From contig NZ_CP109327.1 in NCBI RefSeq assembly GCF_035918155.1, forward strand, positions 1,426,001 through 1,490,000: a stretch of DNA of 64,000 nucleotides. The letters are read 5' to 3'. Source of the DNA: Streptomyces sp. NBC_01591 (GTDB lineage: Bacteria; Actinomycetota; Actinomycetes; Streptomycetales; Streptomycetaceae). Below the pieces are notes generated by a model, which had not been told where the DNA came from, made no database searches, and was given only the letters and a program-made list of their open reading frames with translations. Both the position numbers and the translations under genes were made by a program. Of this stretch, positions 8,547-17,229 are shown piece by piece (positions within the stretch are counted from its first letter, which is position 1; each line of letters starts with the position of its first letter).

Positions 8547-11500
8547 CCTCGCCGGAGGTGCGGTGCAGCACCGCCGATCCGTGCCGCTCCTTCACCACTT
8601 CGAGCTGTGCGGGGATGCGGCGGCGCAGATCGGCGACATGGCTGACGATGCCGACGCTGCGGTCCCGCTCGCGCAACGAGTCCAGTACGTCGAGCACCTC
8701 GTCGAGGGTCTGGTCGTCCAGACTGCCGAAGCCCTCGTCGATGAAGAGGGTGTCCAGCCGTACCCCGCCCGCCTCGTCGGTGACCACATCGGCGAGGCCG
8801 AGCGCGAGGGCGAGCGAGGCGAAGAACGTCTCGCCGCCCGAGAGCGTCGCCGTGTCGCGCTCGCGGCCGGTCCAGGCATCGACGACATGCAGTCCGAGAC
8901 CCGATCTGCGGCCTCCGGTGCGGGCGTCGGAGTGGACCAGGGTGTAACGGCCGGACGACATGCGCTGGAGCCGTGCGGTGGCTGCGGCGGCGACCTGTTC
9001 GAGCCGGGCGGCGAGCACGTACGACTCCAGTCGCATCTTGCGTTCGTTGTCCGCGGAGGTACCCGCGGTGAGTCCGGCCAGCCGCGCCACCCGGTCGTAC
9101 TCCTCGCGCAGCGAACCGATTCCGCGCACCTCGTCCGCGGCGCCGCGCGAGAGCCGGCCGAGTTCGGCGCAGCGCTCGCGCGCGGCGGCCAGTGCGGCGG
9201 AAGCGTCCCGCAGCGACCGCTCGGCCGTGTCGTACGCGGCCTGCGCGACGTCCACCGCGGCCGGTGGGCGGTCGGCGGCGGCCCGGGTCTCCGTCTCCGC
9301 CAGCCGGTCGGCCACCGCCGCCGCCTCGGACTGCCAGGCGTCGATGAGCCGCTGGAGTTCGCGCTGCCCGGCGTCGTCGAGCAGGGTCTCGGCGGCGGCC
9401 TGCGGGGTGTCGAACCCGGCCCGGAACGCGGCGTCCGCGAGCCGGTCGTCGGCCTCCTTGCGGTGCTGTGCGGCCGTCTCCTCCGCCCGGACCGCCTCGG
9501 CGGCCCCGGCGAGCAGCGCGACCCGGCGTTGCAGCAGCGCGGCGTGTTCGGCCACACTGCCGAAATCGCCGCGCGCGGTCGCCAACTCGGCTTCCAGCGC
9601 GGCCTGTTCACGGTCCAGGCCCTCGCGGAGAGAGGTGCGGGAGGCGGCCCGGCGCTCGGCGAGCTGCCGGCCGTCGAGGCGTTCGGACTGTTCCCGCTCG
9701 GTGGCTGCGAGGGCCTCACGCGCGGCATGCATGCCCGCTGCGGTGCGGTACGCCTCGGCATGCAGGCCCGTCAACCGGTCGACGAGCGCGCCGAGTTCGG
9801 CAACGGTGGGGTCGGCGTCGGGCCCGGTGCCGGCCGGGCCGACGGCGACCGCCCCGGTCCGGGCCATCGACGGCGGTCCGGCCGAACCGGCGGCGGCGCC
9901 CCCGGTCACGCATCCGGACGCTGCCGGATCCACGGCACCGGCCCCGTCCCTCGGCTGCGGCACCGCCGACTGTGCGGCCGCGCGGGCAGCGGTGTGCTGC
10001 TCGCGTACGACGCCGAGCTCCCGGTCCGCCCGCGTACGCGCCTCCTCGGCGCGCCGGTAGGCATCGAGCGCCCCCTCCTCGGCGGCCTTGTCGACATGTC
10101 CGTCGGCCGCGCGGGCCGGCCTGGGGTGGTCGGCCGAGCCGCACACCTTGCAGTCCTCGCCGTCCACCAGCTCCGCCGCCAGTTCCGCAGCGATGTCACG
10201 CAGCCGTCGTTCGCGAAGCTCCAGCCACGACTCGTGGGCTGCGGCGGCGCGCTCGCGGGCCGCGGCCAGCCGCTCGGCGGCGGCCGACACCTGGGCGGCG
10301 AGCGCGTCCCGGCGGCGGGCCGCGTCCAGCCGGGCACGGGCGGGCTCCAGCCGGCCGGCCAGCTGTTCGGCGCGGGTGGCCGATTCCTGGGCCGCCTCGA
10401 TGCGTGCCCGCAGTCCGTCGCGGGTGGACTGCCAGTCGGCCAGCCAGGCCTCCGCTTCGCGGATCAGCTCCTCGTCGGCCCTGGCCTGGCGCTCCAGTTG
10501 GGTCCGCTCGGTGTCGATCTGTGCGCTGCGCCGCTCGGCACGCTTCGCGGCGTCGAGCCCGCCGAGCTCCTGCCGGAGCCGTCGCTCCAGCTCCGCCAGC
10601 TGTTCGGCACCGGCGTCGGCCAGGGTGCCGGGCAGCACCGCGCGGGCACGGTCACGGGCCTGAGAGGCCGTGCGGTACGCGCGCTCGGTCTCCTCGTGCA
10701 GCTCCAGAGCGGGCGCGACGAGGTCCGCCTTGCGGGCCCGTGCGAGACGTTCGTGGTGCCGGTCGCGGTCGGGGCGGCGGGCTTCGAGCACGGCGGCGCG
10801 GCGCCGCGTCTCCTCGTACCGCTGCTGGAGCGCGGCCAGTTCGCGTTCGCCGTCGAGGGCCAGGCGGGCGGCCGACTGCCGGACTTCGGCCATGGCCAGG
10901 ACACTGGCGGCGATGTCGAGCCGTTCGCGGGCACCGCTGCGGGCCGTCGCGGCCCATTCCAGCACGCCCTCGGCGAGTCCCGGTTCGCCGGGCTGGATGT
11001 CGGGGAGCGGCGATTCGCGCGCGGCGGGTCCGGCAGCCTGGGCGATCCGCTGGGCCACCGCGAGGACGCGTTCGTCCCCGGCCCTGACCTTGGTTTCGGC
11101 ACTCCGGCGCAGTTCGCCCAGTCGCTCCTCGACGGCGGCGAAACGGCGGGTGTCGAAGAGCCTGCCGAGGAGTTTGCCGCGTGCTTCGGCATCGGCACGC
11201 AGGAAGCGTGCGAAGTCGCCCTGCGGCAGCAGCACAACTTGGCAGAACTGTTCCCGGCTCATCCCGACGAGCTGGGTGATCTCCTCGCCGATCTCCTGGT
11301 GCGAGCGGCTGAGCGGCCGCCAGCCGTCGTCGGGGTCGTACTCCCGCAGCCGGCTCTGGGCCTTCTCCGTCGTGAAGCCGCTGCCCTTCTTCTTGGGGCG
11401 GGGCTGTGCGGGGCTCCGGGTGATTTCGAGGCGCCGGCCGCCGACGGTCAGTTCCAGACCGACCTCGGTGGCGAGATCCGCCGGGACATGGTCGCTGCGC

Positions 11501-11700
11501 AGGGAGGTGCCGGGGCTCTGACGGGCGCCGGGCACCGCACCGTAGAGGGCGTAGCAGACCGCGTCGAGGACCGAGGTCTTCCCGGCGCCGGTCGGCCCGT
11601 GCAGCAGGAAGAGCCCGGCCGACGAGAGGGCGTCGAAGTCGATGTCCTGGGTGGCGCCGAACGGGCCGAAGGCGGTGACGGTGAGCCGGTGGAGTCTCAA
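8536..11700 (-). CDS. sbcC: Exonuclease SbcC, SMC-family ATPase subunit
   Basis: 1054 residues. Walker A is GPTGAGKTS near residue 36, followed by long Glu/Ala/Arg-rich coiled coils around a zinc-hook (CKVCGSADHP). The ABC signature TLSGGETFFASLALALGLAD and Walker B LFIDEGFGSLD are near the C-terminus. With SbcD it forms the Mre11-Rad50-like complex that opens DNA hairpins and resects ends. The start is TTG at 11700, which overlaps the sbcD stop in TTGA and has AGGTG 5 nt upstream; it yields the standard N-terminus RLHRLTVTAFGPFG. The longer frame to 12126 runs back through sbcD and is rejected. Confidence 0.95.
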   Translation of the reverse strand: MRLHRLTVTAFGPFGATQDIDFDALSSAGLFLLHGPTGAGKTSVLDAVCYALYGAVPGARQSPGTSLRSDHVPADLATEVGLELTVGGRRLEITRSPAQPRPKKKGSGFTTEKAQSRLREYDPDDGWRPLSRSHQEIGEEITQLVGMSREQFCQVVLLPQGDFARFLRADAEARGKLLGRLFDTRRFAAVEERLGELRRSAETKVRAGDERVLAVAQRIAQAAGPAARESPLPDIQPGEPGLAEGVLEWAATARSGARERLDIAASVLAMAEVRQSAARLALDGERELAALQQRYEETRRRAAVLEARRPDRDRHHERLARARKADLVAPALELHEETERAYRTASQARDRARAVLPGTLADAGAEQLAELERRLRQELGGLDAAKRAERRSAQIDTERTQLERQARADEELIREAEAWLADWQSTRDGLRARIEAAQESATRAEQLAGRLEPARARLDAARRRDALAAQVSAAAERLAAARERAAAAHESWLELRERRLRDIAAELAAELVDGEDCKVCGSADHPRPARAADGHVDKAAEEGALDAYRRAEEARTRADRELGVVREQHTAARAAAQSAVPQPRDGAGAVDPAASGCVTGGAAAGSAGPPSMARTGAVAVGPAGTGPDADPTVAELGALVDRLTGLHAEAYRTAAGMHAAREALAATEREQSERLDGRQLAERRAASRTSLREGLDREQAALEAELATARGDFGSVAEHAALLQRRVALLAGAAEAVRAEETAAQHRKEADDRLADAAFRAGFDTPQAAAETLLDDAGQRELQRLIDAWQSEAAAVADRLAETETRAAADRPPAAVDVAQAAYDTAERSLRDASAALAAARERCAELGRLSRGAADEVRGIGSLREEYDRVARLAGLTAGTSADNERKMRLESYVLAARLEQVAAAATARLQRMSSGRYTLVHSDARTGGRRSGLGLHVVDAWTGRERDTATLSGGETFFASLALALGLADVVTDEAGGVRLDTLFIDEGFGSLDDQTLDEVLDVLDSLRERDRSVGIVSHVADLRRRIPAQLEVVKERHGSAVLHRTSGEVSG

Positions 11701-12863
11701 CGGTTCACCTCGCGCACACCGTCGTCCACGCGGACGTGGTCGAAGGCGCCGCGCAGCACCGTTCGTTCCTGTTCGTCGGCTGCGGAGCCGCCCCGCACAT
11801 GTGCCACGAAGTCCTCGGCGATCTGCTGGTCGTCGCGCCCCTTGAGGCGCTGTGCGTACGAGGCGAGCGGGTCGTCGGGAGCCCGGTCGGGTTCGAATAC
11901 GAGGCTGAGTGTGTGCGGGAACCGCTCGACGAGCCGGGCCATCGGCTCGGCCGGGCGCACCGGGTCGGTGAGGGTGGCCTCGATCCAGGACTCCCGGTGC
12001 TGCTCCAGCGCGGGGTCGTCGACGAGGTCGTCGAGGCGGCCGCGGAGTCTGGCGAGGGGTCGGGGCACCGGGCAGTCCACACGTTCGGCGCCGACCGTGC
12101 CCGAGGCGTCGAGGTCGATCAGCCACATCGTCTTGCGGTGGGTGACCTCGGAGAAGGAGTAGGCGAGCGGCGAGCCCGAGTAGCGGACGCGTTCGGTGAC
12201 GGTCTGGCAGCCGTGCAGATGGCCGAGCGCCACGTAATCGACGCCGTCGAAGACTCCGGCGGGTACGGCGGCCACCCCGCCGACGGTGATGTCGCGCTCG
12301 CTGTCGCTGGGCTCGCCGCCCGCGACGAAGGCGTGGGCGAGCACGACGGACCGGGTGCCGTCCGGGCGGCTCGCCAGATCGGCGCGTACCCGCTCCATGG
12401 CAGCGGTGAGCACCGCTTCGTGCCCGGAGCGCTCCGCCTTGAGGACGTCCTTCACCAGGGCCGGTTCCAGGTAGGGCAGCCCGTAGAACGCCACCTCGCC
12501 GTGCGCGTCCCGCAGGACGACGGGGGTATCGCAGCCGGTGGGGTCGGTCCGCAGATGGATCCCGGCCCGCCCGATCAGTCCCGCGCCGACGCCCAGCCTG
12601 CGTGCCGAGTCGTGGTTCCCGGAGATCATCACGGTGGGCACACCGGCGGCGGCGAGCCGGTGCAGCGCGTCGTCGAAGAGCTCGACGGCGGACAGCGGAG
12701 GAACGGCCCTGTCGTACACATCACCCGCGACGAGGACCACATCCACCTCGTGCTCGCGCACCGTCGCCACCAGGTGATCCAGGTAGGCGGCCTGGGCTTC
12801 GAGCAGGGAGACCCGGTGGAACGAGCGCCCCAGGTGCCAGTCCGATGTATGCAGAATTCTCAA
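11697..12863 (-). CDS. sbcD: Exonuclease SbcD, Mre11-like nuclease subunit
   Basis: 388 residues of the calcineurin-like phosphoesterase family. Metal-binding motifs are visible in order: HTSDWHLG, VLVAGDVYD, ISGNHDS, LAHAFV and ALGHLHG. It is the nuclease partner of SbcC. The start was placed at TTG 12863 because it has GGAG 7 nt upstream and gives the conserved beginning LRILHTSDWHLG; the extension to 12935 adds a charged tail not expected in the family. The stop overlaps the sbcC start, so the two are translationally coupled. Confidence 0.95.
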   Translation of the reverse strand: MRILHTSDWHLGRSFHRVSLLEAQAAYLDHLVATVREHEVDVVLVAGDVYDRAVPPLSAVELFDDALHRLAAAGVPTVMISGNHDSARRLGVGAGLIGRAGIHLRTDPTGCDTPVVLRDAHGEVAFYGLPYLEPALVKDVLKAERSGHEAVLTAAMERVRADLASRPDGTRSVVLAHAFVAGGEPSDSERDITVGGVAAVPAGVFDGVDYVALGHLHGCQTVTERVRYSGSPLAYSFSEVTHRKTMWLIDLDASGTVGAERVDCPVPRPLARLRGRLDDLVDDPALEQHRESWIEATLTDPVRPAEPMARLVERFPHTLSLVFEPDRAPDDPLASYAQRLKGRDDQQIAEDFVAHVRGGSAADEQERTVLRGAFDHVRVDDGVREVNR

Positions 12864-13024
12864 GACCCGGCTCCGACCCGCATTTCTCTCTTCCTCCGCC
12901 CCCGAGTGGTGAGCCCCTCTCTTCTCACCCACCACAGTCTCGCATCACCGCCGACCACGTCCGGGCCTTCGCCCCGGAAGATCGGTCCGTGCGGGGAAAG
13001 TGCTGTGCGGGCGCGGGATACTGG

Positions 13025-13651
13025 TCAAACGTCCCCGTACGCCTCGCCGCCCAGCTCCAGCTCGGCCTCGCCCGCTGTCGCATCGGCCAGCCAGCCGCGG
13101 AAGGACTCGACGTCGGCGTCCGGCAGTCCGATCTCGATGATGACGGCTTCCGCGTAGCGGACCTCGCGCACGTTGCGGCCGGTGGCACGGAGGTCGTTCT
13201 CCAGCTTGCCCGCGCGCTGGTGGCCGACGGTGATCGTGGCGAGGCGGAACCGCTGGCGGGTGATGGTGCCGAGCTCGTCGAGGGCCTCGCCGACCACTCC
13301 CCCGTAGGCCCTGATCAGTCCTCCGGCACCGAGCTTGACGCCGCCGTAGTAGCGGGTGACGACGGCGACGACGTAGCGCATCTCACGGCGCGTCAGCATC
13401 TGCAGCATGGGTACGCCCGCGGTGCCCCCGGGTTCCCCGTCGTCGCTCGCCTTCTGCACGGAGGCGTCGGCGCCGATCACATAGGCGAAGCAGTTGTGGG
13501 TGGCGGTCGGGTGTTCCCTGCGAATGCGTGCGACGAAGTCCTGCGCCTCCTGCTCGGTGGCGGCGGGGGCGAGCGCGCAGATGAAGCGCGATCGGTTGAT
13601 CTCGGTCTCGTGCACGCCCGCTCGGGCGACTGTCCGGTACTGCTCCTGCAT
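13025..13651 (-). CDS. YigZ/IMPACT family protein
   Basis: 208 residues with the UPF0029 N-terminal domain. The signature DDGEPGGTAGVPML is followed by VVTRYYGGVKLGAGGLIRAY, both diagnostic of the YigZ/IMPACT family. A second ferredoxin-like (DUF1949) domain follows. Family members are small cytoplasmic proteins linked to translation or amino-acid starvation responses; the biochemical role in bacteria is not settled. The ATG at 13651 was chosen over 13789, which would extend into the divergent CoA-binding gene. Confidence 0.9.
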   Translation of the reverse strand: MQEQYRTVARAGVHETEINRSRFICALAPAATEQEAQDFVARIRREHPTATHNCFAYVIGADASVQKASDDGEPGGTAGVPMLQMLTRREMRYVVAVVTRYYGGVKLGAGGLIRAYGGVVGEALDELGTITRQRFRLATITVGHQRAGKLENDLRATGRNVREVRYAEAVIIEIGLPDADVESFRGWLADATAGEAELELGGEAYGDV

Positions 13652-13709
13652 CCGGCCACCATATGCCCCGCACGGGAATGGTCCGGGGCCGCCGTCCGTT
13701 GTGCGGATC

Positions 13710-14120
13710 ATGTACGCAGACGAAGAGACGATCCACAGGATGCTCCGGAACAGCGGCGACACCTGGGCCGTGGTGGGCCTGTCCAACAACCGGTCGCGCG
13801 CGGCCTACGGCGTCGCCGAGGTGCTCCAGCGCTTCGGCAAGCGGGTGGTCCCGGTGCATCCCAAGGCGGAGCGGGTGCACGGCGAGGACGGCTATGCCTC
13901 GCTGGCCGAGATTCCGTTCCCGGTCGATGTGGTGGACGTCTTCGTCAACAGTGAGCAGGCGGGCGCGGTGGCCGACGAGGCGGTCGCGGCGGGCGCCAGG
14001 GCCGTCTGGTTCCAGCTGGGTGTGATCGACACGGAGGCGTACGGCCGCACGCGTGCGGCCGGGCTGGACATGGTCATGGACCGGTGCCCGGCCATCGAAA
14101 TTCCCGCCCTGGGCCGCTGA
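13710..14120 (+). CDS. CoA-binding protein (YccU-like)
   Basis: 136 residues forming a single Rossmann-type CoA-binding domain: AVVGLSNNRSRAAYGVAEVL is the nucleotide loop and VFVNSEQAGAVADEAV and VWFQLGV match the conserved core. Such stand-alone domains resemble the CoA-binding part of succinyl-CoA synthetase; their role is not established. The ATG at 13710 gives the family N-terminus and lies 58 bp from the divergent YigZ gene. Confidence 0.88.
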   Translation: MYADEETIHRMLRNSGDTWAVVGLSNNRSRAAYGVAEVLQRFGKRVVPVHPKAERVHGEDGYASLAEIPFPVDVVDVFVNSEQAGAVADEAVAAGARAVWFQLGVIDTEAYGRTRAAGLDMVMDRCPAIEIPALGR

Positions 14121-14191
14121 AGCGCGCCTCCGTCCCTCGCCCGAATGTGCGTGGTGTCGCACCCGGTGTCCGGCTGGGAGAATGGCCCGCT

Positions 14192-15040
14192 GTGAGTACT
14201 ACGACTGCGCCGACCGTCACCCACAGCCGAAGCAGGCTGGCCGGGCAGCTCGCCGAGCTCGGTGTGGAGCGCAACGGTGTCCTCCTGGTGCATGCGTCGA
14301 TGCGCGCAGTGGGCGCGGTGAGCGGCGGGGTCCGTGCGATGGTCGGTGCGTTACGGGGCGCCCTCGGGCACGGCACACTCGTCGTCCCCGCCTTCACGCC
14401 GGAGAACTCCGATACGTCCCCGCACTACCTCGACCGGGTGCGCGGCCTCGGCGACCGGGACCGGGAGGCCGTGCGGGCGAGCATGCCGCCCTTCGACCCG
14501 GCGACGTCGGCGGCACCGTCGATGGGCCGGCTGTCGGAGGCCGTGCGGCTCGACGAAGGGGCGGCGCGCAGCGGCCACCCGCAGACGTCCTTCGCCGCGC
14601 TCGGCCCACTGGCCCGGAAGCTGATGGCGGGTCACAGCCCCGACTGTCACCTCGGCGAGGAATCGCCCTTGGCCCGGCTCTACGATCTGCGGGCCCAGGT
14701 GCTCATGCTGGGCACCGGATTCGACACCTGCACCGCGTTCCACCTCGGCGAGTACCGGGTACCCGCCCCGCCACGCCGGAGCTACCGCTGCGTGGTGACG
14801 GCCGGGGGCCGCCGCCAGTGGTGGGAGTACGAGGACGTCGCGCTGGACGACAGCGACTTCGCGGCCCTGGGCGCGGACTTCGCCCGCTCGGACAAGGCTG
14901 CGCCGGTCCGCACGGGCCCGGTGGGCTCGTCGACCAGTCGGCTCTTCCGCATCGACGACGCCGTCGACTTCGCCTCCCGCTGGCTGACATCCCACCGGTC
15001 CGGTGCACTGGTTCAGGCCCTCTGCCACTCGCCCGGCTGA
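14192..15040 (+). CDS. Aminoglycoside N(3)-acetyltransferase-like protein
   Basis: 282 residues of the antibiotic N-acetyltransferase (AAC(3)) family. VLLVHASMRAVG near residue 30, the acetyl-CoA segment GTLVVPAFTPENSDTS and HPQTSFAALGPLA with its conserved histidine are all present. The family acetylates the 3-amino group of 2-deoxystreptamine drugs, but many Streptomyces copies have unknown natural substrates, so resistance should not be assumed. The GTG at 14192 was chosen because GGGAG lies upstream and it gives the usual start. Confidence 0.87.
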   Translation: MSTTTAPTVTHSRSRLAGQLAELGVERNGVLLVHASMRAVGAVSGGVRAMVGALRGALGHGTLVVPAFTPENSDTSPHYLDRVRGLGDRDREAVRASMPPFDPATSAAPSMGRLSEAVRLDEGAARSGHPQTSFAALGPLARKLMAGHSPDCHLGEESPLARLYDLRAQVLMLGTGFDTCTAFHLGEYRVPAPPRRSYRCVVTAGGRRQWWEYEDVALDDSDFAALGADFARSDKAAPVRTGPVGSSTSRLFRIDDAVDFASRWLTSHRSGALVQALCHSPG

Positions 15041-15072
15041 GGCCCGGCCCCCGACGGGCAGCGGTCGCGGCC

Positions 15073-15639
15073 TCAGCTCCTGATGCCGAGCCCCTCGACG
15101 ATCACCGTGCCCGGCAGCGCCGCCAGGGCCTTGCCCGGGACGATCAGCTTGCCGCGGCGGCTGCCGCTGCCGATCAGCACCCACTCCTCGTCGACAACGG
15201 CGGGATCGATCAGCAGCGGCCACGCGGCGGGGAGGCCGATGGGGGTGATGCCGCCGTACTCCATGCCGGTCTCGCCGACCGCCGTGTCCATCGGGGCGAA
15301 GGATGCCTTGCGGGCGCCCAGTTGCTTGCGGACCGCGCCGTTCACGTCGACGCGGGAGTTGGACAGGACGAGGCAGGCCGCGAGCGTCACCTCGCCGCCG
15401 CGCTTGCCCGCCACCACGACGCAGTTGGCCGACCGGTCGAGCAGTTCCGCGCCGTGGTGCTCGACGAAGACCGCCGTGTCGGCGATGTCCGGGTCCGTGT
15501 CGACATGGATGATCTGCTCGGCGGGGAAACCGCCCCAGCCTGCGGTCACGGCCGCGGCGACAGGACCGGTGAGCAGGTCGAGGCGGTCGGCCGCCGGACC
15601 GGCGTTCTCGAAGGAGCCGATGGGAGCGCGCATGCGCAT
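15073..15639 (-). CDS. YbaK/EbsC-type aminoacyl-tRNA deacylase
   Basis: 188 residues with a YbaK/ProX-like editing domain. Conserved pieces include an AACLVLSNSRVDVNGAVRK strand-helix, the catalytic-type lysine region KASFAPMD and the glycine-rich GGITPIGLP loop. These free-standing domains hydrolyse misacylated tRNA, commonly Ala- or Cys-tRNA(Pro). Two in-frame ATGs (15639 and 15633) are possible; the first is used. It is convergent with the AAC(3)-like gene, 32 bp apart. Confidence 0.85.
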   Translation of the reverse strand: MRMRAPIGSFENAGPAADRLDLLTGPVAAAVTAGWGGFPAEQIIHVDTDPDIADTAVFVEHHGAELLDRSANCVVVAGKRGGEVTLAACLVLSNSRVDVNGAVRKQLGARKASFAPMDTAVGETGMEYGGITPIGLPAAWPLLIDPAVVDEEWVLIGSGSRRGKLIVPGKALAALPGTVIVEGLGIRS

Positions 15640-15677
15640 CACGCTAACAGCGACCCCGGGGGCCTCGGCCGGCCGTC

Positions 15678-16250
15678 TCACCGTACGGGCGGGATGGAAA
15701 CCGCCATGGTGACTTCGGCCGGCTCGGAGCCGTCGTTGCGGTAGGTGTGCGGGTGATGGGCCTCGAACGAGGCGGATCCGCCCTCCGGTACGGCGTACGA
15801 GGTGCCATCGACGACCAGGGTGAGCTCGCCCGCGGTGACGTGGAGCAGTTCGACGGTGCCCTCGGGGTGCGGATCGGAGGCGCTGCTGTCGCCGGGCATC
15901 AGGCGCCAGGACCAGAGTTCGAGCGGCCCTCTCGCCTCCGTACCGACGAGCAGGGTGCTGGAACTGCCCGCGTCGGTGGACCACATGCGCACCGCCTGGC
16001 TCTCGGGCACCAGTCGCACCGGTGAGCCCTGCTCGTGGTCGAGGAGCGTGGTGATGCTGACACCCAGTGCGTCGGCGAGCTTGACCGTGGTGCCGACGCT
16101 CGGGTTGGTGCGGGCCTGTTCGATCTGGATGATCATGCCGCGGCTGACCCCGGCACGGGCTGCGAGAACGTCCAGGGTGAAGCCGCGTTCCCCCCGCCAG
16201 CGCTTGAGGTTGCGTGCGAGCGACTGAGTGAGCTGATCGAGGTCAGACAC
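15678..16250 (-). CDS. XRE family regulator with C-terminal cupin domain
   Basis: 190 residues: an N-terminal lambda-repressor-type HTH (LARNLKRWRGERGFTLDVLA, then GVSRGMIIQIEQARTNPSV) and a C-terminal cupin-2 barrel (GTVELLHVTAGELTLVVDG, then HPHTYRNDG). Proteins with this layout usually sense a small molecule in the barrel. The start is GTG at 16250 with GGA upstream. It lies 93 bp from a divergent EamA transporter gene and a short palindrome lies between them, so it probably regulates that transporter and itself. Confidence 0.9.
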   Translation of the reverse strand: MSDLDQLTQSLARNLKRWRGERGFTLDVLAARAGVSRGMIIQIEQARTNPSVGTTVKLADALGVSITTLLDHEQGSPVRLVPESQAVRMWSTDAGSSSTLLVGTEARGPLELWSWRLMPGDSSASDPHPEGTVELLHVTAGELTLVVDGTSYAVPEGGSASFEAHHPHTYRNDGSEPAEVTMAVSIPPVR

Positions 16251-16256
16251 ATTCCG

Positions 16257-16270
16257 TCCAATATTTTGGA
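16257..16270. promoter_or_regulatory. Candidate operator palindrome
   Basis: TCCAA-TATT-TTGGA, a 5-bp inverted repeat with a 4-bp centre, starts 7 bp upstream of the XRE-cupin start codon in the divergent gap. It is AT-rich compared with its surroundings. Binding by the adjacent regulator is an inference. Confidence 0.45.
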
Positions 16271-16343
16271 TGACGGGGTCGAAAATACTGCACTACGGTG
16301 CGGTGTACCCAAGCATTCATCGCACTGTACTGCGAGGCATGCA

Positions 16344-17210
16344 ATGCCAGCACTGTTCGCGCTGGCCACCAGCCTGCTCTGGGGACTGGCCGACTTCGGC
16401 GGTGGGCTGCTCACCCGGCGCATCCCCGCGCTCACCGTGGTCGTCGTCTCGCAGGCCGCCGCGACCGCGGTGCTGGGCGTCATCGTGATCGCGACCGGCG
16501 GCTGGAGCGAGGCGGGCCCGCAGCTGTGGTTCGCCGTCGCGACGGGCGTCGTCGGGCCGGTCGCGATGTAGAGCTTCTACAAGGCCCTGGCGCTCGGCCC
16601 GATGGGGGTTGTGTCCCCGCTCGGATCGCTGGGTGTCGCCGTGCCGGTGAGTGTCGGGCTCGTGATCGGGGAGCGGCCGGGGCTGCCGCAGTTCGCCGGG
16701 GTCGGTATCGCCGTGGTGGGCGTCGTGCCGGCGGGCGGTCCGCAGCTGCGCGGGGCGCCGGTGCAGCGCCGGGCGGTGCTGCTGACCCTGGTGGCCGCGT
16801 TCGGCTTCGGGGCGGTGATGTCCCTGATCGCGGAGGCGTCCACGACGGTGACCGGGCTGTTCCTGGCCCTCTCCGTCCAGCGCCTCACCAATATCGCGGT
16901 GGGCGGTGCGGCCCTGTACGCATCGGAGCGCCGCGGGGCACAGGCGCTGCCCGAGGAGGGCGGGGCCGCCGCGGTGCTGGTCGCGCTGCCCGCGCTGGCG
17001 CTCATCGGGCTCGCGGATGTCGCGGCCAACGGCACGAACTCGATCGCCGCACAGCACGGACCGGTGACGGTGGCCGCCGTGCTCGCCTCGCTCTGTCCGG
17101 TGGTCACCGCCCTGGCCGCGCGCGGCGTACTGAAGGAGCGGCTGCGTGGGGTGCAGGCCGCCGGGGCCGGTCTCGCCCTGGTCGGCACAGTGCTGCTCGC
17201 GACCGGATGA
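16344..17210 (+). pseudogene. EamA/DMT family transporter interrupted by an in-frame TAG
   Basis: The frame from ATG 16344 encodes the start of a ten-helix EamA transporter (ATSLLWGLADFGGGLLTRR) but meets TAG at 16569-16571. The same frame then continues without another stop to 17210 with the expected second helices (SFYKALALGPMGVVSPLGSL and onward). Relatives usually have leucine at this position, so one change from TTG to TAG would explain it. As sequenced, the gene makes only 75 residues unless the stop is suppressed. It is divergent from its probable regulator. A base-calling error is the main alternative. Confidence 0.85.
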
Positions 17211-17229
17211 GGCCCGGCAGCCACCGCGG

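Noticed and set aside
8563..12162. A 1199-codon plus-strand frame antisense to sbcC/sbcD
   Set aside because: It lies antisense to two proven genes and its translation is low-complexity Gly/Arg/Val with no domain.
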